Below, in pieces: positions 1-9,570 of a stretch of DNA of 64,000 nt (its first letter is position 1; each line of letters opens with the position of its first letter). A model generated the notes under the pieces. The model was given only the letters and a program-made list of their open reading frames with translations. It did no database searches and was not told the DNA's origin. Position numbers and translations under genes: made by a program. The DNA is from CAVRAZ01 sp963719135 (GTDB lineage Bacteria; Pseudomonadota; Gammaproteobacteria; DSM-19610): assembly GCA_963719135.1 (NCBI GenBank), contig CAVRAZ010000006.1, forward strand, positions 310,001 to 374,000, read 5' to 3'.

Positions 1-352
1 CCGACACCAGCTCACCGATGACCGGATTGGCGTGAAGGTCCGCATCGATAAAACGATTATCGGTGGGCGACGATGGCTCGCATTCCTCCCGATGCACTGG
101 CGACGCTTCGTCCTCGACGGCCTCGACACTGTCCATGCGCGCCAGCGCCGATGCCACCAGCCCGCCGATGTCGCGACCGGCGGCTTCGAACCTGCGCACG
201 GCAGCGGCAGCCTCTGCGCGGGATTCGTACAACGACACCGTCGCATCGAACAACGTGTGGCAACCGCCGCAACGCACGCGCCCCTGCGCAACGCTCAGGT
301 GCGCACTGCGTATTCTGAATACATCACGACACGAGGGACAGACAACGAACAT
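1..352 (-). CDS. MJ0042-type zinc-ribbon protein (DUF3426-like), 3' end outside window
   Basis: Translating the minus strand from the ATG at 352 gives an open frame of 117 codons that leaves the window at base 1 without a stop. It begins MFVVCPSCRDVFRIRSA and continues with VRCGGCHTLFDA, so two CxxC pairs about 20 residues apart form the MJ0042 zinc ribbon found at the N terminus of DUF3426 proteins. After the ribbon the chain becomes acidic and low in complexity, as in that family, where a membrane segment and the DUF3426 domain normally follow beyond the part seen here. It lies 67 bp downstream of prmA on the same strand, an arrangement familiar from gammaproteobacteria. The function is not established; a membrane-anchored zinc-binding protein is the usual description. 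Confidence 0.8.
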   Translation of the reverse strand, partial: MFVVCPSCRDVFRIRSAHLSVAQGRVRCGGCHTLFDATVSLYESRAEAAAAVRRFEAAGRDIGGLVASALARMDSVEAVEDEASPVHREECEPSSPTDNRFIDADLHANPVIGELVS

Positions 353-419
353 ATCGATTCCGATTTCCCTAAACGGCGTCTTGCCGGGCTCCCACCAGAC
401 CACAACCCGCAGGTTAACG

Positions 420-1343
420 TCAACTCTTCGTTTTTCTTGACAAAACCGGTTGACCACGCGCCCGGCGCCGGCCGCCGACGCTTAGCCATCCGTCCAGTTC
501 GACGGGCGCGTCGAGTTCGAACCCGGGCCGGTACGCCGCGGCAACCGTCGCGTGCTGCCCGGCCAGTATCCCGGACAATACAATCCGACCCTCCGGTTTC
601 ACCAGACCGGTCAGTGTCTCGGCCAGCATCACAAGCGGATTGGCGAGGATGTTCGCCAACAGAACGTCGGCCTGCAATCGCGCACGCAACGCGCCAGGCA
701 GCGCCGTCGACAAACGCACATCGACGCCATTGCGGCGCGCATTGTCATGGGTCGCCAGCAGCGCCTGCGGATCGATGTCCACTGCTGTGACCTCGCGCGC
801 GCCCAGCTTCAGCGCCGCAATGCCCAGCACGCCCGAGCCGCAGCCGTAATCCAGCACCGTCAGTCCCGCCGGCGGGTGCGCGTCCAGCCATTCCAGGCAG
901 AGGCGCGTGGTTGCGTGGGTGCCGGTGCCGAACGCGAGCCCCGGGTCCAGATCGACGATCACCGGCCGTTCGGCCTGCCGCGGGCGCATCCCGGCCGGAC
1001 AGATCCACAAGTGCCTGCCGAAGCGCATGGGCCGGAATCCGTCCAGCCAGGCGCGCTCCCAGTCCCGGTCCGCGAGGGTTTCGATGTGCAGCCGCTGCGC
1101 CACGGCCGCGCCAAACTCAGCGCCGACCTGCGCGGCCAGCGCCCGGCCGTCGGCGTCGGCGTCGAACAAGGCGATCACGCGCGTCGCCGACCACAGTGGC
1201 GTGGTCCCGGGATCGGGTTCGTACAAGGGCTGATCGGCCGCGTCCTGGAAGGTGACGGACAGCGCGCCGCGGGATTCGAAAAACGCGGAAAGCGACTCGG
1301 CATCGATCTCGCCGGCTTCGACAGACAGTTGCAACCAGGACAT
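420..1343 (-). CDS. prmA: Ribosomal protein L11 methyltransferase PrmA
   Basis: A 307-residue protein of normal PrmA length. It trimethylates ribosomal protein L11 using S-adenosylmethionine in the cytoplasm. The N-terminal substrate-binding half (MSWLQLSVEAGEIDAE...) is followed by the class I methyltransferase core: motif I is DYGCGSGVLGIAALKLGA, then VTAVDIDPQA (motif II), and LLANILANPL holds the conserved N-x-L-A segment. The upstream FGTGTHATT loop, which contacts the cofactor, is intact. It is followed after 67 bp by the zinc-ribbon gene and preceded by a 350-bp spacer separating it from accC. No strong Shine-Dalgarno sequence is visible, but the start gives a family-typical N terminus. 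Confidence 0.96.
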   Translation of the reverse strand: MSWLQLSVEAGEIDAESLSAFFESRGALSVTFQDAADQPLYEPDPGTTPLWSATRVIALFDADADGRALAAQVGAEFGAAVAQRLHIETLADRDWERAWLDGFRPMRFGRHLWICPAGMRPRQAERPVIVDLDPGLAFGTGTHATTRLCLEWLDAHPPAGLTVLDYGCGSGVLGIAALKLGAREVTAVDIDPQALLATHDNARRNGVDVRLSTALPGALRARLQADVLLANILANPLVMLAETLTGLVKPEGRIVLSGILAGQHATVAAAYRPGFELDAPVELDGWLSVGGRRRARGQPVLSRKTKS

Positions 1344-1455
1344 CGTTGTCAGGCTCAGGTATATAGCCGCCGGGCTGCCATTGAGGCACCTGACCGCTTC
1401 ACCGCGCAGGCACGCCTTCGCGTGCCAGGAAATCTTTGCCTAATCATTGCATCAA

Positions 1456-1536
1456 CGTAGGTATGAGCTGAGACACGAAACCCAACGCCGGAACGCTGAT
1501 CGTTGGACTTCGCTGCGCTCAGCCCATCAGCCTACG
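1456..1536. repeat. Intergenic palindromic repeat between accC and prmA
   Basis: The 350-bp spacer between accC and prmA holds no gene. It contains an element with inverted ends (CGTAGGTATGAGCTGAG at the left; CTCAGCCCATCAGCCTACG at the right) and inner arms CGAAACCCAACG / CGTTGGACTTCG. Elements with GGGCTGAGCGCAGCGAAG-type cores are scattered through many proteobacterial genomes as MITE-like repeats; that assignment is from memory. The rest of the spacer (1537-1694) shows only short imperfect hairpins and no convincing terminator. Confidence 0.6.
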
Positions 1537-1694
1537 CATGCGTATTGAATTTCACCCGCTGTGAATTCCACCCACAGGGCCGTTACCCGCCCTGCAACCC
1601 GTAAACAACGGGGTTTGGTCAATCCCGGCGGGTTCTCTTATGTAACTGGCCCGAGGTTGGCCCAATGGTTCTCCCGACCGCGAAACCGGCATGC

Positions 1695-3038
1695 TCAGTC
1701 CCGCCCCAGTTTCTTCTCCAGATAGTGAATGTTGGTGCCGCCAGCCATGAACGCCGGATCGCTGCAGATATCCTGGTGCAGCGCGATGTTGGTCTTGATG
1801 CCGTCGATCACGATTTCGGAGAGCGCACCGCGCATCCGCGCCAGCGCCGACTCACGAGTGTCGCTGTGTGCAATCAGCTTGGCGATCATCGAGTCGTAGT
1901 ATGGCGGCACCTTGTAGCCGTTGTAGATGTGCGTGTCGACGCGGATGCCGGGACCGCCCGGCGCGTGATACTGGGTGATGGTGCCCGGCGACGGCAAGAA
2001 GTTCTTCGGATCTTCCGCGTTGATGCGGCACTCGACCGCGTGTCCCGTCCAGCGTATGTCACTCTGTTTGAACGACAGCCCCTCGCCGGCCGCGATGCGC
2101 AACTGCTCCTTGACGATGTCGATGCCGGTGATCATTTCCGTGACCGGATGTTCGACCTGTATGCGGGTGTTCATCTCGATGAAATAGAAACCGCCGTCCT
2201 CGTAGAGGAACTCGAACGTGCCCGCGCCGCGGTATTTGATCCGGCGGCATGCATCGGCGCACCGTTCGCCCATCTCCTCGCGCTGTTTCCGGCTGATGCC
2301 CGGCGCCGGCGCCTCTTCCACCACCTTCTGGTGACGGCGCTGCATGGAACAGTCGCGCTCGCCCAGATGGATGGCGTTTCCCTCGCCGTCGGCCAGGACC
2401 TGGAACTCGACGTGACGCGGATGTTCCAGGAATTTCTCCATGTAGACCGTGCTGTCGCCGAAGGCCGCCTGGGCCTCGGCACGGGTCACCGAAATCGCGT
2501 TCAACAGATTGGGCTCGGCGTGCACCACGCGCATGCCGCGCCCGCCGCCGCCGGCGGCGGCCTTGATGATGATGGGATAGCCGATCTTGCTGGCGAGCTT
2601 CACGTTGGCCTGTGGGTCGTCGCCCAGCGGTCCGTCGCTGCCCGGCACGCAGGGCACACCCGCTTCTTTCATGGCGCGAATGGCGGCCACCTTGTCGCCC
2701 ATCATGCGGATCGTCTCGGCGCGTGGACCGATGAATACGTAGCCGCTCTTTTCAACCCGCTCGGCGAAGTCGGCGTTTTCGGCTAGAAAACCGTAGCCGG
2801 GGTGAATGGCCACCGCGTCGGTGACTTCGGCGGCGGCGATCAGTACGGGAATGTTCAGATAGCTGTCGGCCGAGCGCGGCGGCCCGATGCAGACCGACTC
2901 GTCGGCCAGCAGTACGTGCTTGAGATTGCGGTCGGCTTCGGAGTGCACGGCCACCGTCTTGATACCCAGCTCGCGGCAGGCACGCAGGATCCGCAGCGCG
3001 ATTTCGCCGCGGTTGGCGATAACGACTTTATCCAGCAT
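1695..3038 (-). CDS. accC: Acetyl-CoA carboxylase, biotin carboxylase subunit AccC
   Basis: A 447-residue protein colinear with biotin carboxylase over its full length. It performs the ATP-dependent carboxylation of biotin carried on AccB, the first half-reaction of acetyl-CoA carboxylase in fatty-acid synthesis. It starts MLDKVVIANRGEIALRILRA, has the glycine-rich ATP-grasp loop KAAAGGGGRGMR, the ERDCSMQRRHQKVVEEAP segment, the catalytic region FIEMNTRIQVEHPVTEMITG and the C-terminal domain signature GHAVECRINAEDP. The ATG is 12 bp after the accB stop, so the two are co-transcribed and probably translationally coupled. It lies in the order aroQ-accB-accC. Confidence 0.98.
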   Translation of the reverse strand: MLDKVVIANRGEIALRILRACRELGIKTVAVHSEADRNLKHVLLADESVCIGPPRSADSYLNIPVLIAAAEVTDAVAIHPGYGFLAENADFAERVEKSGYVFIGPRAETIRMMGDKVAAIRAMKEAGVPCVPGSDGPLGDDPQANVKLASKIGYPIIIKAAAGGGGRGMRVVHAEPNLLNAISVTRAEAQAAFGDSTVYMEKFLEHPRHVEFQVLADGEGNAIHLGERDCSMQRRHQKVVEEAPAPGISRKQREEMGERCADACRRIKYRGAGTFEFLYEDGGFYFIEMNTRIQVEHPVTEMITGIDIVKEQLRIAAGEGLSFKQSDIRWTGHAVECRINAEDPKNFLPSPGTITQYHAPGGPGIRVDTHIYNGYKVPPYYDSMIAKLIAHSDTRESALARMRGALSEIVIDGIKTNIALHQDICSDPAFMAGGTNIHYLEKKLGRD

Positions 3039-3050
3039 GGCCCGCCCGAC

Positions 3051-3497
3051 CTATTCGATGACGAACAGCGCCTGGCCGTATTCGACCGGCTCGGCATTTT
3101 CGACCAGTATGGCGGAGACCGTCCCGGTCTTGTCGGCCTCGATCTGGTTGAGCATCTTCATCGCCTCGATAATGCACATCGTGTCGCCGACGCTGACCCG
3201 CTGCCCGATTTCGACAAAGGCCGACGCACCGGGCGACGGCGCACGATAGAAGGTGCCGACCATGGGCGACTTTACGGTGTGACCGGCGGGAACCGTGCTG
3301 ACGGCGGCCGGCTCGGCAACCACCGCAGGCGCTGCGGCGGCCGGCGCTGCAAAGTAGGGCGCGGCCTGGAATGCCGTGGGGGTGCCGCCCATGTAGCGGC
3401 TGATGCGCACCGCCTCCTCGCCCTCCTTGATCTCTATTTCGGCGATACCGGATTCTTCAAGTAATTCAATGAGTTTTTTGACTTTTCGTATATCCAT
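3051..3497 (-). CDS. accB: Acetyl-CoA carboxylase, biotin carboxyl carrier protein AccB
   Basis: A 148-residue carrier protein that holds the biotin shuttled between AccC and the carboxyltransferase. The start at 3497 gives the family N terminus MDIRKVKKLIELLEESGIAE and has a GAGG ribosome-binding site about 6 nt upstream; a start at 3521 would add eight atypical residues. The middle is an Ala/Pro/Val-rich linker, and the C-terminal lipoyl-like domain has the biotinylation site EAMKM (lysine modified) in CIIEAMKMLNQIEADKTG. The length and the thumb-region spacing are normal. It is 133 bp downstream of aroQ and 12 bp upstream of accC. Confidence 0.98.
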   Translation of the reverse strand: MDIRKVKKLIELLEESGIAEIEIKEGEEAVRISRYMGGTPTAFQAAPYFAAPAAAAPAVVAEPAAVSTVPAGHTVKSPMVGTFYRAPSPGASAFVEIGQRVSVGDTMCIIEAMKMLNQIEADKTGTVSAILVENAEPVEYGQALFVIE

Positions 3498-3630
3498 GAT
3501 GCCTCGTAACCCGCTTGCCACGCGTTAGGGGGATAGGTCGAATGCGAAACCGGAACAGAACTGGCCGGCAGTATAACCGCAATGTTGCGTGAGTGTTAGG
3601 GATTTGACGCGATAATCGCCAAATGAGCGG

Positions 3631-4080
3631 CTAAGAGCGGCTTTCTTCGAGCCTGGCGACGGCCGCGCGCAAGGCCAGTTCATACCCGACCGGACCCAGG
3701 CCGGTGATCACGCCGGCGGCGATGTCCGAGAAATAGGACTGCTTCCGGAATTCGTCGCGGGCATGCAGGTTGGACAGGTGCACTTCGATGAAGGGAATCT
3801 GCACCGCCAGCAGAGCGTCGCGCAGCGCCACACTCGTGTGAGTGAACCCCGCCGGGTTGAAGATGATGAACTCGACATCCTCGTGCGGCGCGGCATGGAT
3901 CTGATCGATCAGCTCGTGCTCGGCGTTGGACTGAAAGGTCAGCAACTGCACGCCGGCATCGCCGCCCAGCGTCTGCAGGCGCTGATTGATGGCGTCGATG
4001 GTCAGCGCGCCATAGTGACGCGGCTCGCGCGTGCCGAGCAGGTTGAGGTTGGGACCGTTGAGGATGAGGATCTTCGGCAT
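3631..4080 (-). CDS. aroQ: 3-dehydroquinate dehydratase, type II
   Basis: A 149-residue type II dehydroquinase, the usual size for this dodecameric flavodoxin-fold enzyme. It converts 3-dehydroquinate to 3-dehydroshikimate in the shikimate pathway. The N terminus MPKILILNGPNLNLLGTREP carries the conserved Asn and Arg and is followed by the catalytic Tyr in RHYGALT; FQSNAEHELID, IIFNPAGFTHTSVALRDAL (with the catalytic His) and FIEVHLSNLHARDEFR are all present. The gene heads the aroQ-accB-accC transcription unit, a common gammaproteobacterial order, and its own promoter should lie in the 4081-4227 spacer. Confidence 0.97.
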   Translation of the reverse strand: MPKILILNGPNLNLLGTREPRHYGALTIDAINQRLQTLGGDAGVQLLTFQSNAEHELIDQIHAAPHEDVEFIIFNPAGFTHTSVALRDALLAVQIPFIEVHLSNLHARDEFRKQSYFSDIAAGVITGLGPVGYELALRAAVARLEESRS

Positions 4081-4227
4081 GCGGGTATTCTATGTCAGCG
4101 GATGCGAAATACCAGCGGTTTGTGCCGCCGGAATTCGCTGACGGATTTCAGCGATCGCTACGCTTCGTCATCACCGTGCATAACTCGTTATCGGCGATCG
4201 GACGGTCAGGATATCCGCTCAATAAAG

Positions 4228-4253
4228 AAGCGGCCGTGACTTCACGGCCGCTT
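4228..4253 (-). terminator. Rho-independent terminator after the Ig-like surface-protein gene
   Basis: A perfect 9-bp stem (GCGGCCGTG / CACGGCCGC) with a 4-nt loop, extended by AA/TT on the outside. On the minus strand it is followed by a T-rich run (CTTCTTTATT). It lies 25 bp beyond the stop of the 4278-7562 gene and upstream of aroQ, so it should stop read-through into the aroQ operon. The remaining spacer to 4081 shows no gene. Confidence 0.8.
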
Positions 4254-4277
4254 CGTCTTGCTTGCAAGATCCTGCCG

Positions 4278-7200
4278 TCAGTGCGATTTGCGCGGCAAGC
4301 GCCTGCGCATGACACCCAACCAGGCAAGGAACCCGCCGAGCAACCACCACTCGCCGTGCCGCCGCAGGTTGGATGACGACGTCACATCCATAACGCAACC
4401 GCCCGAACTCTTGATGCTCTTCGGCACGGGGCCGTTGCCAGCGCCCGTTCCCGGATCCGACACACTGCCGTTGCGCGAACCGTCCGAATCGTTCGGGCCG
4501 CCATCAGTCACGCAGATACGGACACAGTCGTCGCCCGCGACAAGCCCCGCGTTGTTGTCCCATACGCCATCACCCGGGCCGGGACAAACCCCGGCGACAC
4601 GCATCGTCGAGGCCAGTTGATTGCTGGCACCGACATTGAAGTCCCGCCAACCGTTGGACGCGGTGTACTTGCGATAGATCGGGGCTGTCGGCAACACCTT
4701 GGCCTGCGGCAAGACGACACAGACCGTGTCGCCCGCCCCGAGCCCGTCGACGCGCCAATCAAAGATGCCGCCGCCAGAGTGGCCAAGACCAGTGACGTCA
4801 TTGAGACGATCATGGTAGTTGGTCGTTGCCGTTCCGCCGGAACCACCGACATCGCGGATGTCGGATTCGGTCACGGTGAACGTGTCGCGTCCGTCCGCGA
4901 ACGCTGTGTTTCCAAGCTTCATCACGCCAGCGTCACTGACAATATCGCCGAGGGCCGGATTACTGTAGTCAACGCGGTTGCGGGTGGGATCGACCGTACC
5001 GTCGATCGGATCGAGGTAATCGGGAATTCCGTCCTGATCGGAATCGCCGACCCCTTCGACGTTGTCCGGAATTCCGTCGCCGTCCGTGTCCCCGGTGCCC
5101 AACGCCGGATTGGTGGCAAACACCTGAAGCAGCAACTGTCCGTTGGTAATATCAGTGCCGTCCGACACCGCGACGTTGAGCGGATAGATGCCGTCCGCCA
5201 GCCCGCTCGGATCGAACACGAAGGCCGCGCTGGTACTGCCGCTCGTCGGCGTGATGCGGCTGTCGGAACCACTCCAATCATAGGTCAGCGGATCGCTATC
5301 CGCATCCGATGCGGTGACCGTCGCTGTGACCGGGCCGTCGCCGGTGACAATGACTTGTGCCGGCCCCGCGCCCTGTGAGGCCCCCAGCGAATCGATCACC
5401 GGCGCATGGTTGATGGTGATCGGCGTTGGATCGACCTTGACGATACCCTCCAAACGCCACTGCGAGGTAAAGTTCACGAACTGCGCCGTCGGATCCTCGA
5501 TCGAGGTAATCAGGTGAGACCAGACCATGCGGTAAGCGAAGGTCGTGGGGTCGGCGTCACCGTCGTCGAAGATCAACGTGCTCAAAGTTCCCTCGTCGGG
5601 ATCGAGGAAGAAATTATTCGCCTGCGGAGACTGGTAGGCGCCGCCGAACGGGAAACTGGTGATCGTCATCGCGACCGGCTGCCCACCGGAGACGGACACG
5701 TAGCCGGACGGCGGATTGGCGGCTTCGCTCGGTGGATCAAAGGTAAGCGGAACAAACGGGAAGCCTGCGTAGATGAAGCCGGGGCTGATCTGCGCTGTGA
5801 TCGCGTCGGGCGACGGCGTGGGCGGTGTCGGCTGGTAGCTGCCGAAGCGGACCCCGATGGGTTGGCCGGTGCCCGTATCGATATCAAGGCCTGCTCCCGG
5901 GATCGTCGTGTTTGTGGCGTTGCCGTCGGAAGAGAAGCGGGTTGTACTTGCCTGTCCGCTGCACGCCACGTCGATCTGGGAGGATGGATCAAACTTGAAG
6001 CAGCCTGCGATACCGTCCTGGCCCAGCGCATTCGTCTGATCGAGCACATCCGTTACGGTCATACTGACGATTGCGAAATTCTGCGATTGCGACGGGTCGA
6101 AGACCGTGATGGTCTGCGTGACCGGCGTCGCCGCATTGCCGGCGCTGTCCTGACAGGTGAAGGTAATAACGGTGTCACCCGCCACGCTCGTATCGACGGT
6201 CGCCGGACTGAACTGGACATTCGCCGTAATGTCGACGGAACCTGTGTCGATCGGGTTGGTATCCGAACACGTCGTAGGCGGACTGTTCACCGTGAACGAG
6301 CTGTTGAGGGGGATGGTCTGCTGCGCGGCGCCGCCCAGGGTAAGCACCGGCGCGGTTGTGTCCGCAATCACATTGACGTCGCGCGTCGCGGTCGTCGGAC
6401 CATTGCCGGCCGAATCGGTGCAACTGAACGTCAATGTCGTCGTGCCCGGTGTGTTGGTATCGATCGTAGCCGGATCGGGCGATACGGTAAACCCGGGATT
6501 ACCGACTGTACCAAACGCGATGTTGCCGTCGAAATCGTCGCTGCAGGTCGCGCCAGCGTCGGTGTACGGCAAGCCAATCAAAATATCGACACTGGTGCCG
6601 TCTGCAGCGTCATTGCGGCCGTCGCCGTCAACGTTGGTCTGCGCATCCAGCGTAATGATCGGTGGCGTTATATCCGTGCCGCTTACATTGATGGTACGGG
6701 TCACCGGCGTCGCGTTGTTCGTCTGCGAGTCCATGCACTGGTATTCGCAGGTATGCGTGGTACCGTTGCTGCCCGAGTCGGCCAAGTCGCAGTTCGCGGC
6801 CGCAGAACCGTCCAGCAGCACACTGATTGAGCCGGAAATGTCGCCGTCCACCGTATCCAGGCAGGTTGCACCTGGATCCGTGTACGCAGAGCTCGGCGCG
6901 ACGCTGATGGGATTAGCACCCAGAGCCGTCAAAACCGGCGCGGAATCCTGCACCGTGAGCGTCCCTTCAAGTATCCACCGCGAGGTGAACGAGGTGAATG
7001 CAAGAGACGGGTCTTCCGCCGACGTGATGTCGTGCTTCCAGCGGAACGCAACGTCGAACTGGTTGCTGTTGGGCGCAACCTGGTTCATCCAGAGCACCTC
7101 GAACGTGCCAGGGTCGGGTGGCAGCAGGAAGTTCGTACTCCCGCCAAAGTTGCCGCCGAAATCCAGGTTTGTGACATTCAGATTCCGGTTCACGTCGATG

Positions 7201-7562
7201 TCAGCAACAAACCCGCCGCCGTACGTGAAGGGGATGAAGGGCGCACCGCTGAAAAGGAACCCGGTGGAGAAGCTGCCGGTAGGGTTGGCAGCGCCTTGGC
7301 CGAGAAGTACGCCCGTGCCGGCGTCGCCGGTGAACAGGGATGCGCCGGAGTACGTCGTCAGATTGATGTCGCCAAACTTGAAGGCGCCAGCGCGGCTGTC
7401 CAGGGTGGAGCTGTAGCTGTTGGCGGCATCAGCGGTATTTGAGCCCACGTCCTGAATCTTAAGCCCGGTGACCGGGTCGGCCTGCGCGGTAATGGCGGTT
7501 GCGCCGAGAGCAGCGGCGACCGCGCGGCATACGAGAGTTACCCTGTTGCTTGATTTATTCAT
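4278..7562 (-). CDS. Large exported Ig-like surface protein with choice-of-anchor U-like domain and JDVT-CTERM-like tail
   Basis: A 1094-residue exported protein. A signal peptide (MNKSSNRVTLVCRAVAAALGATAITAQA) comes first. Residues about 30-210 form a domain ending SAEDPSLAFTSFTSRWILEG. Several DUF5011/HYR-like Ig repeats follow (YTDPGATC, YTDAGATC, FTCQDSAGNA). A second copy of the first domain type ends SIEDPTAQFVNFTSQWRLEG. Thrombospondin type 3-like calcium loops (GDTDGDGIPDNVEGVGDSDQ) come next, then a region resembling the choice-of-anchor U domain (VVLPQAK...YRKYTASNGWRDF; DGGPNDSDGSRNGSVSDPG). The tail is GGCVMDVTSSS, then a hydrophobic helix and RRRLPRKSH, like a JDVT-CTERM sorting signal in which the Cys is kept after processing. 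It follows the FadL-like gene by 61 bp, has AGGA upstream of its ATG and is followed by a strong terminator. Its ligand is unknown. Confidence 0.85.
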   Translation of the reverse strand: MNKSSNRVTLVCRAVAAALGATAITAQADPVTGLKIQDVGSNTADAANSYSSTLDSRAGAFKFGDINLTTYSGASLFTGDAGTGVLLGQGAANPTGSFSTGFLFSGAPFIPFTYGGGFVADIDVNRNLNVTNLDFGGNFGGSTNFLLPPDPGTFEVLWMNQVAPNSNQFDVAFRWKHDITSAEDPSLAFTSFTSRWILEGTLTVQDSAPVLTALGANPISVAPSSAYTDPGATCLDTVDGDISGSISVLLDGSAAANCDLADSGSNGTTHTCEYQCMDSQTNNATPVTRTINVSGTDITPPIITLDAQTNVDGDGRNDAADGTSVDILIGLPYTDAGATCSDDFDGNIAFGTVGNPGFTVSPDPATIDTNTPGTTTLTFSCTDSAGNGPTTATRDVNVIADTTAPVLTLGGAAQQTIPLNSSFTVNSPPTTCSDTNPIDTGSVDITANVQFSPATVDTSVAGDTVITFTCQDSAGNAATPVTQTITVFDPSQSQNFAIVSMTVTDVLDQTNALGQDGIAGCFKFDPSSQIDVACSGQASTTRFSSDGNATNTTIPGAGLDIDTGTGQPIGVRFGSYQPTPPTPSPDAITAQISPGFIYAGFPFVPLTFDPPSEAANPPSGYVSVSGGQPVAMTITSFPFGGAYQSPQANNFFLDPDEGTLSTLIFDDGDADPTTFAYRMVWSHLITSIEDPTAQFVNFTSQWRLEGIVKVDPTPITINHAPVIDSLGASQGAGPAQVIVTGDGPVTATVTASDADSDPLTYDWSGSDSRITPTSGSTSAAFVFDPSGLADGIYPLNVAVSDGTDITNGQLLLQVFATNPALGTGDTDGDGIPDNVEGVGDSDQDGIPDYLDPIDGTVDPTRNRVDYSNPALGDIVSDAGVMKLGNTAFADGRDTFTVTESDIRDVGGSGGTATTNYHDRLNDVTGLGHSGGGIFDWRVDGLGAGDTVCVVLPQAKVLPTAPIYRKYTASNGWRDFNVGASNQLASTMRVAGVCPGPGDGVWDNNAGLVAGDDCVRICVTDGGPNDSDGSRNGSVSDPGTGAGNGPVPKSIKSSGGCVMDVTSSSNLRRHGEWWLLGGFLAWLGVMRRRLPRKSH

Positions 7563-7623
7563 GTGCGTAATTCCTGGTCAGAAGTCGGATTAAGCTGTCG
7601 GCGATGTCCTGTGCAAGCCATTG

Positions 7624-8958
7624 TCAAAGCTTGTAGGAGTACGTCACCTCGACTGAGTCCTGATGCATCTGCAAATCCATATTGCCTGGTCCGCTAAAGT
7701 CGGAGTTCGGGAAGAACTGGTCGAACTGGCCCCCTGAGTTGGCGACGCCGCTCTCTTTATTGTCGAACGCGTGCACGTAAGTCAGGCTCCATTCGTCGTT
7801 GGGGCTCGAGCGATAGATCGCACCCAGGCCCAGATGCCACTCCGTGACCGCCGGCGCCAGCGCGCTGAACAGCAGTTGGTCCTTGGGCATCGGCGACTTG
7901 CCGTAGTTGACGCCCATGGTCAGGTCCAGTTTGGGACTCATTTTGTATTTCAGGCCGAGTTTGTAGATGAGCTGGTTATCCCAGCCGAAGCCCGCGCCGT
8001 TGCCGTCGCCCAGAAACCCTTTCTGGAGTGAAAGCTGCTCGATCGGGTTGCCGATGGCGTTGACGTCGCTGTACATCACGTACAGGACGTCGAACGCGAT
8101 ATCGAGTGTCTTGGTGGGGCGCAGCACGAGACCGCCCCCGAACTGCGCCGGCAGGTTCATGCGGCCCTGATCCGCAAACAGGCCCGCATACTTCTTAAAC
8201 GTGGTGTGGTACAGCTTCGACTGCGCGGTCAGCCCGATACCCAGCCACTTGGCCGGATTCCATTTCCAGCCGGCCTTCAGCCCCCATCCGAAGTTGTAGT
8301 CGTTGCCGACGTTGGTCAGGTGATCCGGATCGGTGCTGAACGGCTTGAACACGCCCAGACCGAACGCGCGGAACTGGCTGATCGAACCGACCAGCGCGGC
8401 GCCGATGGCGTTGTTCCTGGTCACCTTGTACGCCAGACCCAGCGACAACTGCGCGTTGATGTAGTTGACCCCCAGCGTGTCGCCGACATCGGTGCGGCCG
8501 ACCGGGTTGAAAAAGTTATAGCCGTTGGGAGCGAGGCGGTCGTAACGGGTGCCGCCGCCGCCGGCGCCGACGAAACTGAAGCCGATGGTCATGTCGCGGT
8601 TGAAGCGATACAGTGCGGCGAGGTCCGGAATCAGATACAGATTCGCGGCGCTCTGGTATTCGACCGGCGCACCGGCATTGGGTGCGGGCCGGTTGTCGGG
8701 AATGGTGGCGCCGCGGATGGGCTTGAACAGCATCGCGTCGACATCGACTTCCAGCGTGCCGACATCCAGCTCGGCGATGCCGGCCGGATTCATGTGAAAG
8801 CCGATCGCATCTTGCGTGTAACCGATGCCCACGCCGCCCATCGAGCGCGACTTGGCACCGTAACCGATCAGATACATACCGTTGGTGGCCAACACGGTGG
8901 ACGGAATTGCAACAGCAATGCTGACTGCGCACGCAAGCGCGCTGCGGATAGAGCCCAT
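7624..8958 (-). CDS. OmpP1/FadL-family outer-membrane transport protein
   Basis: A 444-residue beta-barrel protein of the FadL/TodX family, which carries hydrophobic molecules such as long-chain fatty acids across the outer membrane. The start at 8958 has a GGAGG ribosome-binding site 7 nt upstream and gives a clean signal peptide (MGSIRSALACAVSIAVAIPSTVLA); an upstream in-frame start would lengthen it by 20 residues without such support. The mature N terminus TNGMYLIGYGAKSRSMGGVG holds the family hatch motif, followed by GFHMNPAGIAEL. Alternating strand patterns run to the C-terminal VEVTYSYKL. The substrate cannot be read from the sequence. It is upstream of and probably co-transcribed with the Ig-like surface-protein gene. 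Confidence 0.92.
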   Translation of the reverse strand: MGSIRSALACAVSIAVAIPSTVLATNGMYLIGYGAKSRSMGGVGIGYTQDAIGFHMNPAGIAELDVGTLEVDVDAMLFKPIRGATIPDNRPAPNAGAPVEYQSAANLYLIPDLAALYRFNRDMTIGFSFVGAGGGGTRYDRLAPNGYNFFNPVGRTDVGDTLGVNYINAQLSLGLAYKVTRNNAIGAALVGSISQFRAFGLGVFKPFSTDPDHLTNVGNDYNFGWGLKAGWKWNPAKWLGIGLTAQSKLYHTTFKKYAGLFADQGRMNLPAQFGGGLVLRPTKTLDIAFDVLYVMYSDVNAIGNPIEQLSLQKGFLGDGNGAGFGWDNQLIYKLGLKYKMSPKLDLTMGVNYGKSPMPKDQLLFSALAPAVTEWHLGLGAIYRSSPNDEWSLTYVHAFDNKESGVANSGGQFDQFFPNSDFSGPGNMDLQMHQDSVEVTYSYKL

Positions 8959-9394
8959 CTTGAATCCTCCGTTATCTAAAGTATTCGCCATCGACAGCAC
9001 AGACGCGCCCGACGGCAAACGCGTGGATACGTCCCCGGCGCAGCCGACGCGTTTATATCCTTTTCGCCCTGATGACCGGGTGCAACCGCTTTGCGTGTCC
9101 CCGGTTCAGGGAAAAGCGGCGAAATTTTTTTTCACCGTTATTATCGCACCGATTTTGCAGTATTTCGCCGCATCCGGTCTTTGTCAAGACAAGATTTGCA
9201 GCTTGAACAGAGCACATTGCGCGCAGGTCTCGGCGGCGGCGAACGCGAGATTCCGCGATCGACGCGCAGACGTAGGCACGCAAACATATTAACAACTGCT
9301 GATATGTTAGCGCACGTGATCCGACTGGCGACAAGAACGACGGGGCGCTTCTGCAACGCAATTCACTCAGGGCATGTCCGATCAGGTACTGAAG

Positions 9395-9463
9395 CGTCAT
9401 GCCGGCGAAGGCCGCGATCGAGTTGTTTCAGTGCGCTGGACGCCGGCCTTCGCCGGCATGACG
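9395..9463. repeat. Dispersed palindromic repeat, copy 1
   Basis: The 700-bp region 8959-9661 has no convincing gene. It holds this inverted repeat with arms CGTCATGCCGGCGAAGGCCG and CGGCCTTCGCCGGCATGACG separated by about 29 bp. The same arms recur at 12907, 13754, 16172, 21065 and 60683. The remainder of the spacer is AT-richer (9120-9360) and probably carries the promoter of the FadL-like gene, though no -35/-10 pair stands out. Confidence 0.75.
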
Positions 9464-9570
9464 ACTTGGTCGAAATATTCCTTGGCCTTTGAACGCGCCC
9501 GATCTGACGTCCGGTGTCGAGGCGAGGTTGCCGGCGTGCCGTCCGAACATCGAGCACCTGTACGATGCCA

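Noticed and set aside
1537..1694. Possible terminator after accC (short hairpins near 1595-1660)
   Set aside because: The stems are short and imperfect and no T-run follows on the minus strand.
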